Assembly (NCBI GenBank): GCA_045542595.1
Contig: JAZQLI010000036.1
Coordinates: 1-62,285, forward strand
DNA length: 62,285 bases
Source: Scatosoma sp045542595
Lineage (GTDB): Bacteria; Bacillota; Clostridia; Christensenellales; Borkfalkiaceae
Direction of reading: 5' to 3'
Both the position numbers and the translations under genes were made by a program. This document shows, in pieces, positions 27,087 to 34,451 of the stretch; positions within the stretch are counted from its first letter, which is position 1, and each line of letters opens with the position of its first letter. Below the pieces are notes generated by a model, which ran no database searches, was not told the DNA's origin, and saw only the letters and a list, made by a program, of their open reading frames with translations.

Positions 27087-28031
27087 TTAGTCGTAAAGTT
27101 TAGACATAGGCTTATCGAGATATACGTTTTCGATAGCCGCCGCAAAAATATCCGCCACCGAAAGCACCTCGAATTTGTCTAATTCTTTTTCTTTGGGAAG
27201 GTGAATGGTGTCGAGCATTACGAGCTTCGTAATTGCCGAGTTCTTCAATCTTTCAATAGCAGGACCACTCAAAACGGAGTGCGTACAACCTGCGTAAATT
27301 TCGGTTGCGCCTGCGTCTTTCAGTGCTTGCGCGCCTTGGCAAAGCGTACCTGCCGTGTCTATCATATCGTCAATCATAAGGCATCTCTTGCCGTCTACGT
27401 CGCCGATAATATTCATAACTTCCATTACATTCGCCTTAGGACGGCGTTTGTCGATAATGGCGATGGGCACGCCGAACTTTTCAGCAACCTTTCTCGAACG
27501 TTTTACGCTACCAAGGTCAGGCGCGACAACCACGTCGATATTGCCTTGTTTTGCAAAGTGATTGTAAAGGGTAGGTCCGCCAAGCAAATTGTCCACGGGG
27601 ATATCAAAGAATCCTTGAATTTGTTCCGCGTGCAAATCCATCGTCAAAATGCGGTCAGCACCGGCAGCTGTAATAAGGTTTGCAACAAGCTTTGCCGTAA
27701 TGGGGTCGCGCGAGCGAGCTTTTCTATCTTGACGGGCATAGCCAAGATAAGGAATAACCGCCGTAATACGCCCTGCCGACGCACGTTTTGCCGCGTCAAT
27801 CATAATAAGGAGTTCCATTAAATGGTCGTTTACAGGCGAACAGGTAGATTGAATAATAAACAAATCTCTACCGCGTACGGTTTCTTCAATATGCACGCTA
27901 ATTTCGCCGTCGGAGAAGGTGGTAACTTCGATGCCGCTAAGCTCGGTATTGAGCTTTTTCGCAATCGCTTCCGCCAAGGGGCGGTTAGAGTTACCGGAGA
28001 ATAACTTGATTTCGTTACCGTGAGTTATCAT
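27087..28031 (-). CDS. prs: Ribose-phosphate pyrophosphokinase
   Basis: Makes PRPP from ribose 5-phosphate and ATP, feeding purine, pyrimidine, His and Trp synthesis. The sequence starts MITHGNEIKLFSGNSNRPLA; ATP/Mg motifs include RQDRKARSRDPITAK and TMDLHAEQIQGFFDIPVDN, and the PRPP signature is CLMIDDMIDTAGTL. The start at 28031 (314 aa) has AAAGGATGG upstream; the extra 19 codons of the longer frame are basic and lack conservation. Confidence 0.97.
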   Translation of the reverse strand: MITHGNEIKLFSGNSNRPLAEAIAKKLNTELSGIEVTTFSDGEISVHIEETVRGRDLFIIQSTCSPVNDHLMELLIMIDAAKRASAGRITAVIPYLGYARQDRKARSRDPITAKLVANLITAAGADRILTMDLHAEQIQGFFDIPVDNLLGGPTLYNHFAKQGNIDVVVAPDLGSVKRSRKVAEKFGVPIAIIDKRRPKANVMEVMNIIGDVDGKRCLMIDDMIDTAGTLCQGAQALKDAGATEIYAGCTHSVLSGPAIERLKNSAITKLVMLDTIHLPKEKELDKFEVLSVADIFAAAIENVYLDKPMSKLYD

Positions 28032-28135
28032 ATGTAACCATCCTTTATTTTTTTTCCGATTTTTACGCCGCTTTACCGCGTAACGCAAGTTTCGGATTTT
28101 TTCTATTGTAGCGCTTGGTATATACTACCGTATAT

Positions 28136-28164
28136 ATAATACTCGTTTTGAAAAATTAAGTCAA
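28136..28164 (-). promoter_or_regulatory. Promoter of prs
   Basis: TTGACT and TATTAT are separated by 17 bp on the minus strand, giving a leader of about 100 nt before prs. Confidence 0.75.
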
Positions 28165-28189
28165 TTAAATTTCAGGTATTTTTCAAATT

Positions 28190-28702
28190 TTACGCTTCCG
28201 TATTTTCCGTACGTTCGTTTTTACGCATTTTTACTTCTTTTTGTCGTTGACGCATACCTACGAAAAAGGAAGTTAAAACCGCTGAACATTCTTCTTCCAA
28301 CACACCGCCCGTTATTTCGGTGGTGTGATTGAGTAAATTTGCCGCGGCAATTTCCGTTGTAAGCGACCTACCCTTTTGTTCGTACGCGCCAAAGTACAGT
28401 TTGTCCACACGCGCATTTAAGCTTGCGCCCATACACATAGGGCAAGGTTCTAACGTTACGTACAGTTCGCACCCCTCGGGCAAGCGCCAAGAAGAAAACT
28501 TTTTACAAGCGCGGTCTATCGCCATCATCTCGGCATGGGCAGACGCAAGCTGTAATTTCGTGCGTCTATTATAGCCGCGTGAAATTACTTTATCTTGATA
28601 CACCACTACAGCACCGATAGGCACTTCCCCTTCGGACAAACCCTTTTTCGCCGATTGCAGCGCTTCACGCATAAATTTTTCTTCTCTCGTTAATCTTCTC
28701 AT
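28190..28702 (-). CDS. tadA: tRNA-specific adenosine deaminase TadA
   Basis: Deaminates A34 to inosine in tRNA-Arg(ACG). The zinc-binding signature is complete: HAEMMAI supplies the His and catalytic Glu, and TLEPCPMCMGA the two Cys ligands. Length 170 with a polar C-terminal tail. The start overlaps the end of the M14 peptidase gene by 4 bp, indicating coupling. Confidence 0.95.
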   Translation of the reverse strand: MRRLTREEKFMREALQSAKKGLSEGEVPIGAVVVYQDKVISRGYNRRTKLQLASAHAEMMAIDRACKKFSSWRLPEGCELYVTLEPCPMCMGASLNARVDKLYFGAYEQKGRSLTTEIAAANLLNHTTEITGGVLEEECSAVLTSFFVGMRQRQKEVKMRKNERTENTEA

Positions 28703-29517
28703 AACAAGCTATATCCTTTCGATAAACGCGTTAAAGCGTCCCCGTTTTTTTCTATGATATCTTGCAGCGCGCTTTCATTAAGCGGATGCGTAAACGCGTC
28801 CTTCCCCACTTCTACCGTGAACGACGGAATTTTCAAACGTTGAATACACCAGTCTTTATATCCCCCCGCACTACCTTTTGCTTGCGCAAGCGGATATCCC
28901 GTACTTTGCGATAGAATGTTTGCCAAATATAAATCACGTGCGCAATCGGACGGCGATTGATAAAAATACCAGTATATTTCTTCGCCTTTCGTGTGATAAC
29001 TTACCGTATAATCGGGCCGCACCTTTAACGTAAAACGTTTTAACGCCTGCGTTTCGGGCTCGGAAAAAGCCCGTTTGCCAACGTAATTTTCTGCGCCTGC
29101 AACGCGTACATTTTTTACTCCCTGCCCAAAGCGCGCATCGAAATTCACGTTTAAATCCACTCCCCGTCCGTTCGCTTTCCAAAGGGAAAACGCTTCGTTT
29201 GGACAAAGTTGTTTTAAACGCGCCCGTGCGTGGGGATTGACTACGCTTTGCAGTCCACGTTGCGAGAGTAACGCACCGTCGGGGTTAACCAAAGGCACAA
29301 GCCATAAAGTTCCCTTTACGCCCGTAAAATAATGGTGCATTGCAAGCTTTGCCGTTATCCATTCTCTACCGTGTATGGCATACTGCGCCAAGCCCACGGG
29401 CGAACCGTCGCCTATTTTCAAGGCATATAAATTACGGTGAAATAACGATTTCCCAAAAACCGTTTTTTGCAACGTCGCATTTTTATAAAAGGCTGTTATT
29501 TCTTCATAAATATCCAC
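28699..29517 (-). CDS. M14-family zinc carboxypeptidase
   Basis: The metal site HGREW gives the HxxE pair, a downstream His lies in SYHTKGEEIYWYF, and the general base Glu is in SFTVEVGKDAF, all in the order of M14 metallocarboxypeptidases. RGVDLNVNFDARFG matches the substrate-binding Asn-Arg-like region of bacterial gamma-D-Glu-diaminopimelate peptidases (M14C). No signal peptide is visible, so it may act on imported or recycled muropeptides. It lies between rlmH and tadA in one operon. Confidence 0.85.
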   Translation of the reverse strand: MDIYEEITAFYKNATLQKTVFGKSLFHRNLYALKIGDGSPVGLAQYAIHGREWITAKLAMHHYFTGVKGTLWLVPLVNPDGALLSQRGLQSVVNPHARARLKQLCPNEAFSLWKANGRGVDLNVNFDARFGQGVKNVRVAGAENYVGKRAFSEPETQALKRFTLKVRPDYTVSYHTKGEEIYWYFYQSPSDCARDLYLANILSQSTGYPLAQAKGSAGGYKDWCIQRLKIPSFTVEVGKDAFTHPLNESALQDIIEKNGDALTRLSKGYSLL

Positions 29518-29552
29518 GTATATAGTATACGCCGGTTATCGAAAAAAATTGT

Positions 29553-29990
29553 TTATTTATGATACGTCGCCCCTGCGTTTATCATACAGGCACGGTATAC
29601 CTGCTCGGCTAAAATAACACGCATCAGCTGATGGGGAAAAGTCATATCCGAAAAGGAAAGTCGATAGTCTGCCGCGGATTTTACTCTGTCCGACAATCCG
29701 TAAGACGAACCGATAACAAAGGTGATTTCTTTACCCGTATCGAAAAGCGATTGCATTTTTTTCGCTAATTTTTCACTGGAGAGCTTTTCACCTTCCACCG
29801 CCAAAGCAATGACGTACCCTTTACAAGCACGGAGTATATCGTCCGCTTCCGCTTCGGGATTTGCCCCTTCGGCAAGCTCCTTTATCTCTACTTTAGCAAA
29901 GCGTGAAAGGCGTTTGACGTATTCTGACACCGCTTCACGGTAAAAACTCTCTTTTATTTTTCCAACTACCGCAAAAGTTATTTTTTGCAT
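29553..29990 (-). CDS. rlmH: 23S rRNA (pseudouridine1915-N3)-methyltransferase RlmH
   Basis: A SPOUT-type methyltransferase that modifies helix 69 of 23S rRNA. FVIGSSYGLSDRV is the SAM-binding knot segment (usually IGGPYG), and LSFSDMTFPHQLMRVILAEQ with the tail INAGATYHK are RlmH-specific. Length 145 against about 159 in B. subtilis. It follows the CPBP protease gene by 15 bp. Confidence 0.93.
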   Translation of the reverse strand: MQKITFAVVGKIKESFYREAVSEYVKRLSRFAKVEIKELAEGANPEAEADDILRACKGYVIALAVEGEKLSSEKLAKKMQSLFDTGKEITFVIGSSYGLSDRVKSAADYRLSFSDMTFPHQLMRVILAEQVYRACMINAGATYHK

Positions 29991-30005
29991 TTCTCTTCCC
30001 CCACG

Positions 30006-30950
30006 TTACATACCCGTAAGCAACGTCAACGTCCAAGTGAGTGCGCAAACGGCAATACCCACCGCCGCAAACTTGAAAAAGGTTTTTACGCCGCCTTTTT
30101 CCTTTTCCAAAACAGGCTTTTCCGTTTTTTTCTTATCCCAAACCAAAAGCCCTACCGCCGCCAAAAAACAAAGGATACTGACTATGATATACGCTACGTA
30201 TATCGGCGTAGAAAAAGTTTGTATATTCAATTTATATAACGTTACAATGAACGCGTTATTTAAAAAGTGTGCTAAAATAGTGGGTAGAATACTCCCTGCT
30301 CTAAGCGCAACAAACGCGAACGCTGTGCCGCAAATAAACTGATACACCGTTTGCGGTGGATTTTGATGGTACAGCGCAAACAACGCGCCGCAAAGCAGTG
30401 CCGAAACGATTTCTCCAAACGGCTTGATACCGTTTAACAATATACCGCGAAAAAGAATTTCTTCAAACACGGCAGGCAATACCGCCACGGCGATAAGTGC
30501 GCCCACAAATCCCCAACCGTCCAAAGCAGGTAACGCAATTTCGTCGGGGGTGTATCCAAAGCCTTGTAAAAATTCTAAAAACAACGTATTGAGTTCGGAA
30601 AAGGCAAACAACCCTATTTGCATCAACAAAGCAATTAAAAAATACCGCCAAGGGCATTTTTGCGATTGCAAAGTTTGTTTAAACGGGCGTTTGGCATAGC
30701 GCAGTGCCAAAAATGCAGTCAACGCAAAACACGCTTGCGGCAACAAAAAATTAAAATAGACAAACCATTGCTGTGAAGCGTAGTCGCCTTGTAACAGTCC
30801 GCACGCGGCAAAAACCGCCACGGCAAGAAAAGCCGCTACGGTAGGTAAAATTGCCGCAAAGCTATAGACAAGCCCAGCCGTTTTTTGCGGCGTAGGCGTT
30901 CCGAAAAGCTTGTGCGATAAAGGCGTTTGTTGGATTTTGTTTGTTTTCAT
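30006..30950 (-). CDS. CPBP-family intramembrane metalloprotease
   Basis: A polytopic protein of about eight helices with the CAAX-protease/bacteriocin-processing motifs in order: EEILFRGILL (Glu-Glu and Arg), ALYHQNPPQTVYQF in place of the usual FxxxH, and AHFLNNAFI with the last metal-binding His. Roles in this family range from peptide processing to immunity against bacteriocins; none can be assigned. First gene of the rlmH-M14-tadA operon. Confidence 0.82.
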   Translation of the reverse strand: MKTNKIQQTPLSHKLFGTPTPQKTAGLVYSFAAILPTVAAFLAVAVFAACGLLQGDYASQQWFVYFNFLLPQACFALTAFLALRYAKRPFKQTLQSQKCPWRYFLIALLMQIGLFAFSELNTLFLEFLQGFGYTPDEIALPALDGWGFVGALIAVAVLPAVFEEILFRGILLNGIKPFGEIVSALLCGALFALYHQNPPQTVYQFICGTAFAFVALRAGSILPTILAHFLNNAFIVTLYKLNIQTFSTPIYVAYIIVSILCFLAAVGLLVWDKKKTEKPVLEKEKGGVKTFFKFAAVGIAVCALTWTLTLLTGM

Positions 30951-30985
30951 AGTTTTATTATAACAAATTTTTACGCGTTTGCAAA

Positions 30986-31014
30986 CAAAAAAACGCGCTC
31001 TCGCGCATTTTTTT
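30986..31014. terminator. Terminator after the spoIIA operon
   Basis: A small GC hairpin (CGCG CTCT CGCG) with A and T tracts on either side follows the sigF stop codon and should end the leftward sporulation transcript. Confidence 0.65.
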
Positions 31015-31015
31015 A

Positions 31016-31744
31016 TTAACCTGTTAATTTTTCCCTAAATTCTTTAATGATACGATTTTCAATACGGGAAACCTGTACTTGGCTCACTCCTATTTTTTCC
31101 GCCACTTCGCTTTGAGTCATATCCCGAAAATAACGTAAGACGATAATCTTTTTATCCCGTTCGGGTAAACTGTCTATCGCACCGCGCAGTAACATCTTAT
31201 CCAACCAGTCGTCTTGATTATCTTCCGCAGGCAGCGTTTCAATGAGTTCCCGTTCCTTTCCGTCTTTACCGAAATCAGTACCGCTTTGCAACGAGAGCGG
31301 CATTTTCGACGAGCCCATCACGAATACCGTTTCCGCTTCGTCCATATGAAAACGCTCGGCAATAATCGCTATGGACGGCGGCGCGCCGTTTTGCAGAGTA
31401 TATTCTTCCACAAACAAATTGATTTCTTTCGCCGTTTGTTTCATAGCCCGCGAAACTTTTACCGAGCCGTCGTCGCGCATAAAACGTTTAATTTCCCCTG
31501 CTATCATAGGGACGGCGTAAGTGGAAAATTTCACCCCGAAACTCTCGTCAAAACCCGTAATCGCTTTTAAAAATCCCATACAGGCAATTTGGAATAAATC
31601 GTCGTAGTCTACACCCTTTCCCAAATACCGTTTTACGATACATTTGACAAGAGAAACGTTTTCGCAAATCAACGTTTCTTTCGCTTCCGATTCGCCCGAT
31701 TTTGCACGGCGGATATATTCGATTGTGCTTTTTTCGTCAAGCAT
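31016..31744 (-). CDS. sigF: Sporulation sigma factor SigF
   Basis: Forespore-specific sigma-70 family factor. Region 2 reads DLFQIACMGFLKAITGFDESFGVKFSTYA, with the -10-recognition segment following, region 3 spans AKEINLFVEEY, and region 4 is SQVQVSRIENRIIKEF with SLPERDKKIIVLRYF before it. Identity as SigF rather than SigG is given by the two genes upstream, spoIIAA and spoIIAB. The start overlaps spoIIAB by 8 bp. Confidence 0.95.
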   Translation of the reverse strand: MLDEKSTIEYIRRAKSGESEAKETLICENVSLVKCIVKRYLGKGVDYDDLFQIACMGFLKAITGFDESFGVKFSTYAVPMIAGEIKRFMRDDGSVKVSRAMKQTAKEINLFVEEYTLQNGAPPSIAIIAERFHMDEAETVFVMGSSKMPLSLQSGTDFGKDGKERELIETLPAEDNQDDWLDKMLLRGAIDSLPERDKKIIVLRYFRDMTQSEVAEKIGVSQVQVSRIENRIIKEFREKLTG

Positions 31745-32234
31745 TCGCCCTTTCCTTTACTTCTTCGTTTTCCGCAAAACCGATTTTCTTCGTCATCGTA
31801 ACTACCGTGCCTTTCCCTTTTTCACTCTGCAGCGAAAAATCGCTCATAAACGTTTGCATTATGGTAAAACCCATACCCGAACGTTCTTCTTCGGCGAGCG
31901 TGGTAAAAAAGGGCAACAGTGCTTGTTCCACGTTTTCGATACCGCAACCGTAATCGCTTATGCGTATATGTAAAACGCCCTGCCCGTCCTTAAAAAAATC
32001 GCTTGGCGATTGCGCCCGCTCCACACGGCATTCAATTAAAATTTTACCTTCCGTTTTACCTTGATTGTATGCGTGCACGATAGAGTTCGTAACGGCTTCA
32101 CTCACTGCCGTTTTAATATCCGAAAGTTCGGTAAACGACGGATTTAACGTGAGTGCAAACGCAGCCACCGCGCTACGGGCAAAGCTTTCGTTTTCGCTAA
32201 GCGCCGCAATTTCCAGTTTCATATAATTTTCCAT
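31737..32234 (-). CDS. spoIIAB: Anti-sigma F factor SpoIIAB
   Basis: A GHKL-fold serine kinase that holds SigF inactive and phosphorylates SpoIIAA. The N box is DIKTAVSEAVTNSIVHAY, the G1 box ISDYGCGIENV, and the G2 region RSGMGFTIMQTFMSDF. Length 165, slightly longer than the B. subtilis protein (146), owing to an acidic insert around residue 85. The start has GGGAGG at ideal spacing, 15 bp after spoIIAA. Confidence 0.96.
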   Translation of the reverse strand: MENYMKLEIAALSENESFARSAVAAFALTLNPSFTELSDIKTAVSEAVTNSIVHAYNQGKTEGKILIECRVERAQSPSDFFKDGQGVLHIRISDYGCGIENVEQALLPFFTTLAEEERSGMGFTIMQTFMSDFSLQSEKGKGTVVTMTKKIGFAENEEVKERANA

Positions 32235-32249
32235 AATAGCCTCCCAAGC

Positions 32250-32558
32250 TTATATTTTCGGCATCAAGCTATACACGCCGCTCATCGTTAAAATTTTATC
32301 CGCCGTTGGCGACGGATTGCTTATGTACGCGCGCACTCCGTTCCGTAAAAACGTTTTATATCTACCCAGTAAAAAACCGATTGCCGTAGAATCGAGAAAG
32401 GAGATGCCTGTTAAATCGAATACGGCGTAAAATACGTCGGCATATTGCGGCAATAAAGAATCTGCTTCCCGTCGCATCGTGGCGGCGGTATGTTCGTCTA
32501 GTTCCCCGTTTAAACGGATATATAACGTATCGTTGCGCTTTTCCGCAGTTATTTTCAT
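32250..32558 (-). CDS. spoIIAA: Anti-sigma F factor antagonist SpoIIAA
   Basis: A 102-residue STAS-domain protein. DLTGISFLDSTAIGFLLGRY contains the Ser that SpoIIAB phosphorylates. When dephosphorylated it displaces SigF from SpoIIAB. The start at 32558 follows an AGGAGG site; an in-frame ATG six codons earlier lies on that ribosome binding site. A SigH-type promoter was looked for upstream but not convincingly seen. Confidence 0.95.
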   Translation of the reverse strand: MKITAEKRNDTLYIRLNGELDEHTAATMRREADSLLPQYADVFYAVFDLTGISFLDSTAIGFLLGRYKTFLRNGVRAYISNPSPTADKILTMSGVYSLMPKI

Positions 32559-32685
32559 ACGATTTCCTCCTGTCAATGAAGAATGGCTATATTGTAAAAA
32601 ATTTTAAAGAAGATTTTCTGTAAAAAAACGCCGAAAAAAAATTTATATTGTCGAAAAAAATTTTTTAGATTTTTACAAAAAATAC

Positions 32686-32714
32686 TTGACTTTTATACGC
32701 AAATCGTTTATTAT
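32686..32714 (+). promoter_or_regulatory. Promoter of the Ile2-Asp-Phe tRNA cluster
   Basis: TTGACT and TATTAT are separated by 17 bp, about 30 nt ahead of the first tRNA. Confidence 0.8.
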
Positions 32715-32750
32715 AGATTGGCGTTGTGTAGCGGCATGCCGTATGCAAAC

Positions 32751-32826
32751 GGGCCTTTAGCTCAGTGGTCAGAGCTGTCGGCTCATAACCGATTGGTCCG
32801 CGGTTCGAATCCGTGAAGGCCCACCA
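32751..32826 (+). tRNA. tRNA-Ile2(CAT), lysidine-type
   Basis: A 76-nt cloverleaf with acceptor GGGCCTT/AAGGCCC, anticodon loop CTCATAA and encoded CCA. The anticodon is CAT, but the body (GGGCCTTTAGCTCAGTGG) and loop match tRNA-Ile2, whose C34 becomes lysidine, rather than elongator Met. A proper elongator Met and an initiator are found at 43.1-43.3 kb, supporting this call. Confidence 0.85.
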
Positions 32827-32849
32827 AAATTTGATACTTATTAAAAAAT

Positions 32850-32926
32850 GGCCCAATAGCTCAGTTGGTTAGAGCGCCAGCCTGTCACGCTGGAGGTCGA
32901 CGGTTCGAGCCCGTTTTGGGTCGCCA
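32850..32926 (+). tRNA. tRNA-Asp(GTC)
   Basis: A 77-nt cloverleaf; acceptor GGCCCAA pairs with TTGGGTC, the anticodon stem CCAGC/GCTGG encloses CTGTCAC, anticodon GTC, discriminator G, CCA encoded. Confidence 0.95.
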
Positions 32927-32946
32927 TTTTTTTGCCCTGAGCAAGC

Positions 32947-33022
32947 GCCTTGGTAGCTCAGTCGGTAGAGCAGCAGACTGAAAATCTGCCTGTCGGTGGT
33001 TCGATTCCGCCCCAAGGCACCA
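32947..33022 (+). tRNA. tRNA-Phe(GAA)
   Basis: A 76-nt cloverleaf; acceptor GCCTTGG/CCAAGGC, anticodon stem GCAGA/TCTGC with loop CTGAAAA, anticodon GAA, T-arm GGTGG-TTCGATT-CCGCC, CCA encoded. Part of its T-arm and 3' end is copied downstream in a repeat. Confidence 0.95.
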
Positions 33023-33056
33023 AAAAGGACATACCCAAGTGGGTATGCCCTTTTTG
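33022..33056. terminator. Terminator of the tRNA cluster
   Basis: A long stem AAAAAGG.CATACCC/GGGTATG.CCTTTTT with an AAGT loop starts at the last base of tRNA-Phe. Confidence 0.9.
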
Positions 33057-33067
33057 GTATTTTGTGA

Positions 33068-33268
33068 ACTCGCTCGAACCCCGTGTTAGCGGTGGTTCGC
33101 GCGAGTGAGCAATAACGTTAACGCTATATATATCCACCCTATCGGTTGCGAAGGAAGCCCTCGCGATTTTTCGCGAGATTCCGCCCCAAGGCACGTACGT
33201 GTTAGCGGTGGTTCGCGCGAGTGAGCAATAACGTTAACGCTATATATATCCGCCCTATCGGTTGCGAA
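33068..33268 (+). repeat. tRNA-associated repeat next to tRNA-Phe with two 71-bp tandem copies
   Basis: Two copies of a 71-bp unit, 33082-33152 and 33198-33268, differ at one base. Each begins CGTGTTAGCGGTGGTTCG, whose last ten bases (CGGTGGTTCG) repeat the 5' half of the tRNA-Phe T-arm. Between them, 33177-33194 (GATTCCGCCCCAAGGCAC) repeats the 3' 18 bases of tRNA-Phe. Together they rebuild the tRNA 3' part with a 77-bp insert at the T-loop TTCG. Insert ends (CGCGAGTGAGCAATA on the left; GTTGCGA and CTCGCG..CGCGAG on the right) match those at the tRNA-Ala locus. An inverted partner (ACTCGCTCGAACC, 33068-33080) can pair with GGTTCGCGCGAGT of unit 1. Confidence 0.85.
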
Positions 33269-33277
33269 ATTCAATAA

Positions 33278-33303
33278 AAAAACACCGCGTTTGCGATGTT
33301 TTA
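33278..33303 (-). terminator. Weak terminator after the phosphodiesterase gene
   Basis: On the minus strand ACATCGC..GCGGTGT is followed by T7, just beyond the stop codon of the yfcE-like gene. Confidence 0.5.
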
Positions 33304-33783
33304 CAGTACGTTTTCACCAACAAGAACGGGCGTTACTTTTTCTTTATGCACGACGATATACGCATATCCGCCACCGCTGTCCACACCATAACGCGCACTT
33401 CCGGGATTGATAAGCGTTACGCCGTCTATTACGTCTATCCGCGCCCTATGCGTATGACCGTATAATGCCACTTCACAACCCCGTTCCTTTGCTTTTGCCG
33501 CAAGCTTTGCAAGCCCTAATTTTACTCCGTAAGCGTGCCCGTGGCAATACAAAATTTTCACTTGTTCCACCTGCAATTCCCCTTCCAAGGGTAAAAAGGA
33601 AGAGAAGTCGCAATTTCCTGCACAAAAATATACTTTATCGGGATACTTAGAAAGTTCTTTTCGAATATCCAAAGCGCCGTCGCCCAAATGTATCAAATAA
33701 TCGTTTTCGGCAATTAACGAGCGTAGAGCGTCTATTCCTTTTCTACTGCCGTGCGTATCTGAAATAACAAGGATGGTTTTCAT
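33301..33783 (-). CDS. YfcE/MJ0936-type metallophosphodiesterase
   Basis: A 160-residue calcineurin-like phosphoesterase. The metal-binding motifs are in order: VISDTHGSRKG (D-x-H), HLGDGA (GD), AGNCDF (GNCD), CHGHAYGV and YGHTHRARID (GHTH). This small group hydrolyses phosphodiesters or acts on 2',3'-cyclic nucleotides. It lies downstream of rdgB, the same pairing as ysnB-ysnA in Bacillus. Confidence 0.92.
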   Translation of the reverse strand: MKTILVISDTHGSRKGIDALRSLIAENDYLIHLGDGALDIRKELSKYPDKVYFCAGNCDFSSFLPLEGELQVEQVKILYCHGHAYGVKLGLAKLAAKAKERGCEVALYGHTHRARIDVIDGVTLINPGSARYGVDSGGGYAYIVVHKEKVTPVLVGENVL

Positions 33784-33822
33784 TGTCTTATACGTCGCAA
33801 ACGCGTACCTGCCCCTTTCGTT

Positions 33823-34398
33823 TTATAGTTTTTCAAGCAACGCTTGCAATGCGCGATAACGGTGCGAAACGGAATTCTTTTCTTCCGCCGTCGCCTCTCC
33901 AAACGATTTTTGCAAATCGTCGTTAAAAAACAAACTATCGTATCCAAAACCGCCGTTGCCGCATTCCGCGTGTAAAATTTCACCGTGTGTTTTCCCTTCG
34001 GCAACAATTTCACGCCCATCGGGATACACAAGCGCCACCGCACAGGCGAAGTACGCCCGTCTATTGCTCTCGTTTTGTAAATTTTTCAACAATAAAACTC
34101 TGTTTGCCGCGTCGTCGCCATGCCGTCCGCAATATCGCGCACTATACACACCAGGTGCGCCGTTTAAGGCGTCCACGCAAAGTCCGCTATCGTCGGCAAG
34201 CGTAAGCATATTTAATGCCTTTGCCGCGGCGCGTGCCTTAATTAATGCGTTTTCCGCAAACGTTACGCCCGTTTCTTCCACGTCTTCGTCGAACCCCATT
34301 TGCTTTTGCGAAACCACTTGATATTGTGTAAAAATTTGTGCAATTTCTTCTAATTTATGCGCATTGCCCGTGGCAACTACCAACGTTTGTTTTTCCAT
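33823..34398 (-). CDS. rdgB: XTP/dITP diphosphatase (RdgB/HAM1)
   Basis: Cleans up non-canonical purine nucleotides. The start LVVATGNAHKLEEIAQI is the (S/T)xNxxK substrate motif, DDSGLCVDALNGAPGVYSAR is the family hallmark with the catalytic acidic pair, and FGYDSLFF and SHRYRALQAL complete the conserved set. Length 191, normal. Confidence 0.96.
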   Translation of the reverse strand: MEKQTLVVATGNAHKLEEIAQIFTQYQVVSQKQMGFDEDVEETGVTFAENALIKARAAAKALNMLTLADDSGLCVDALNGAPGVYSARYCGRHGDDAANRVLLLKNLQNESNRRAYFACAVALVYPDGREIVAEGKTHGEILHAECGNGGFGYDSLFFNDDLQKSFGEATAEEKNSVSHRYRALQALLEKL

Positions 34399-34451
34399 AG
34401 TATACTCCTTTGCTTATAGTATAACACATTCTTTCTAAAAAGCCAAGCTTT

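Noticed and set aside
32665..33274. Several open frames on the minus strand across the Ile2-Asp-Phe tRNAs and the following repeat (for example with HSREPPLTR repeated).
   Set aside because: They read antisense through structural RNAs and the tandem repeat, have no ribosome binding sites, and their similarity to each other comes from the DNA repeat.
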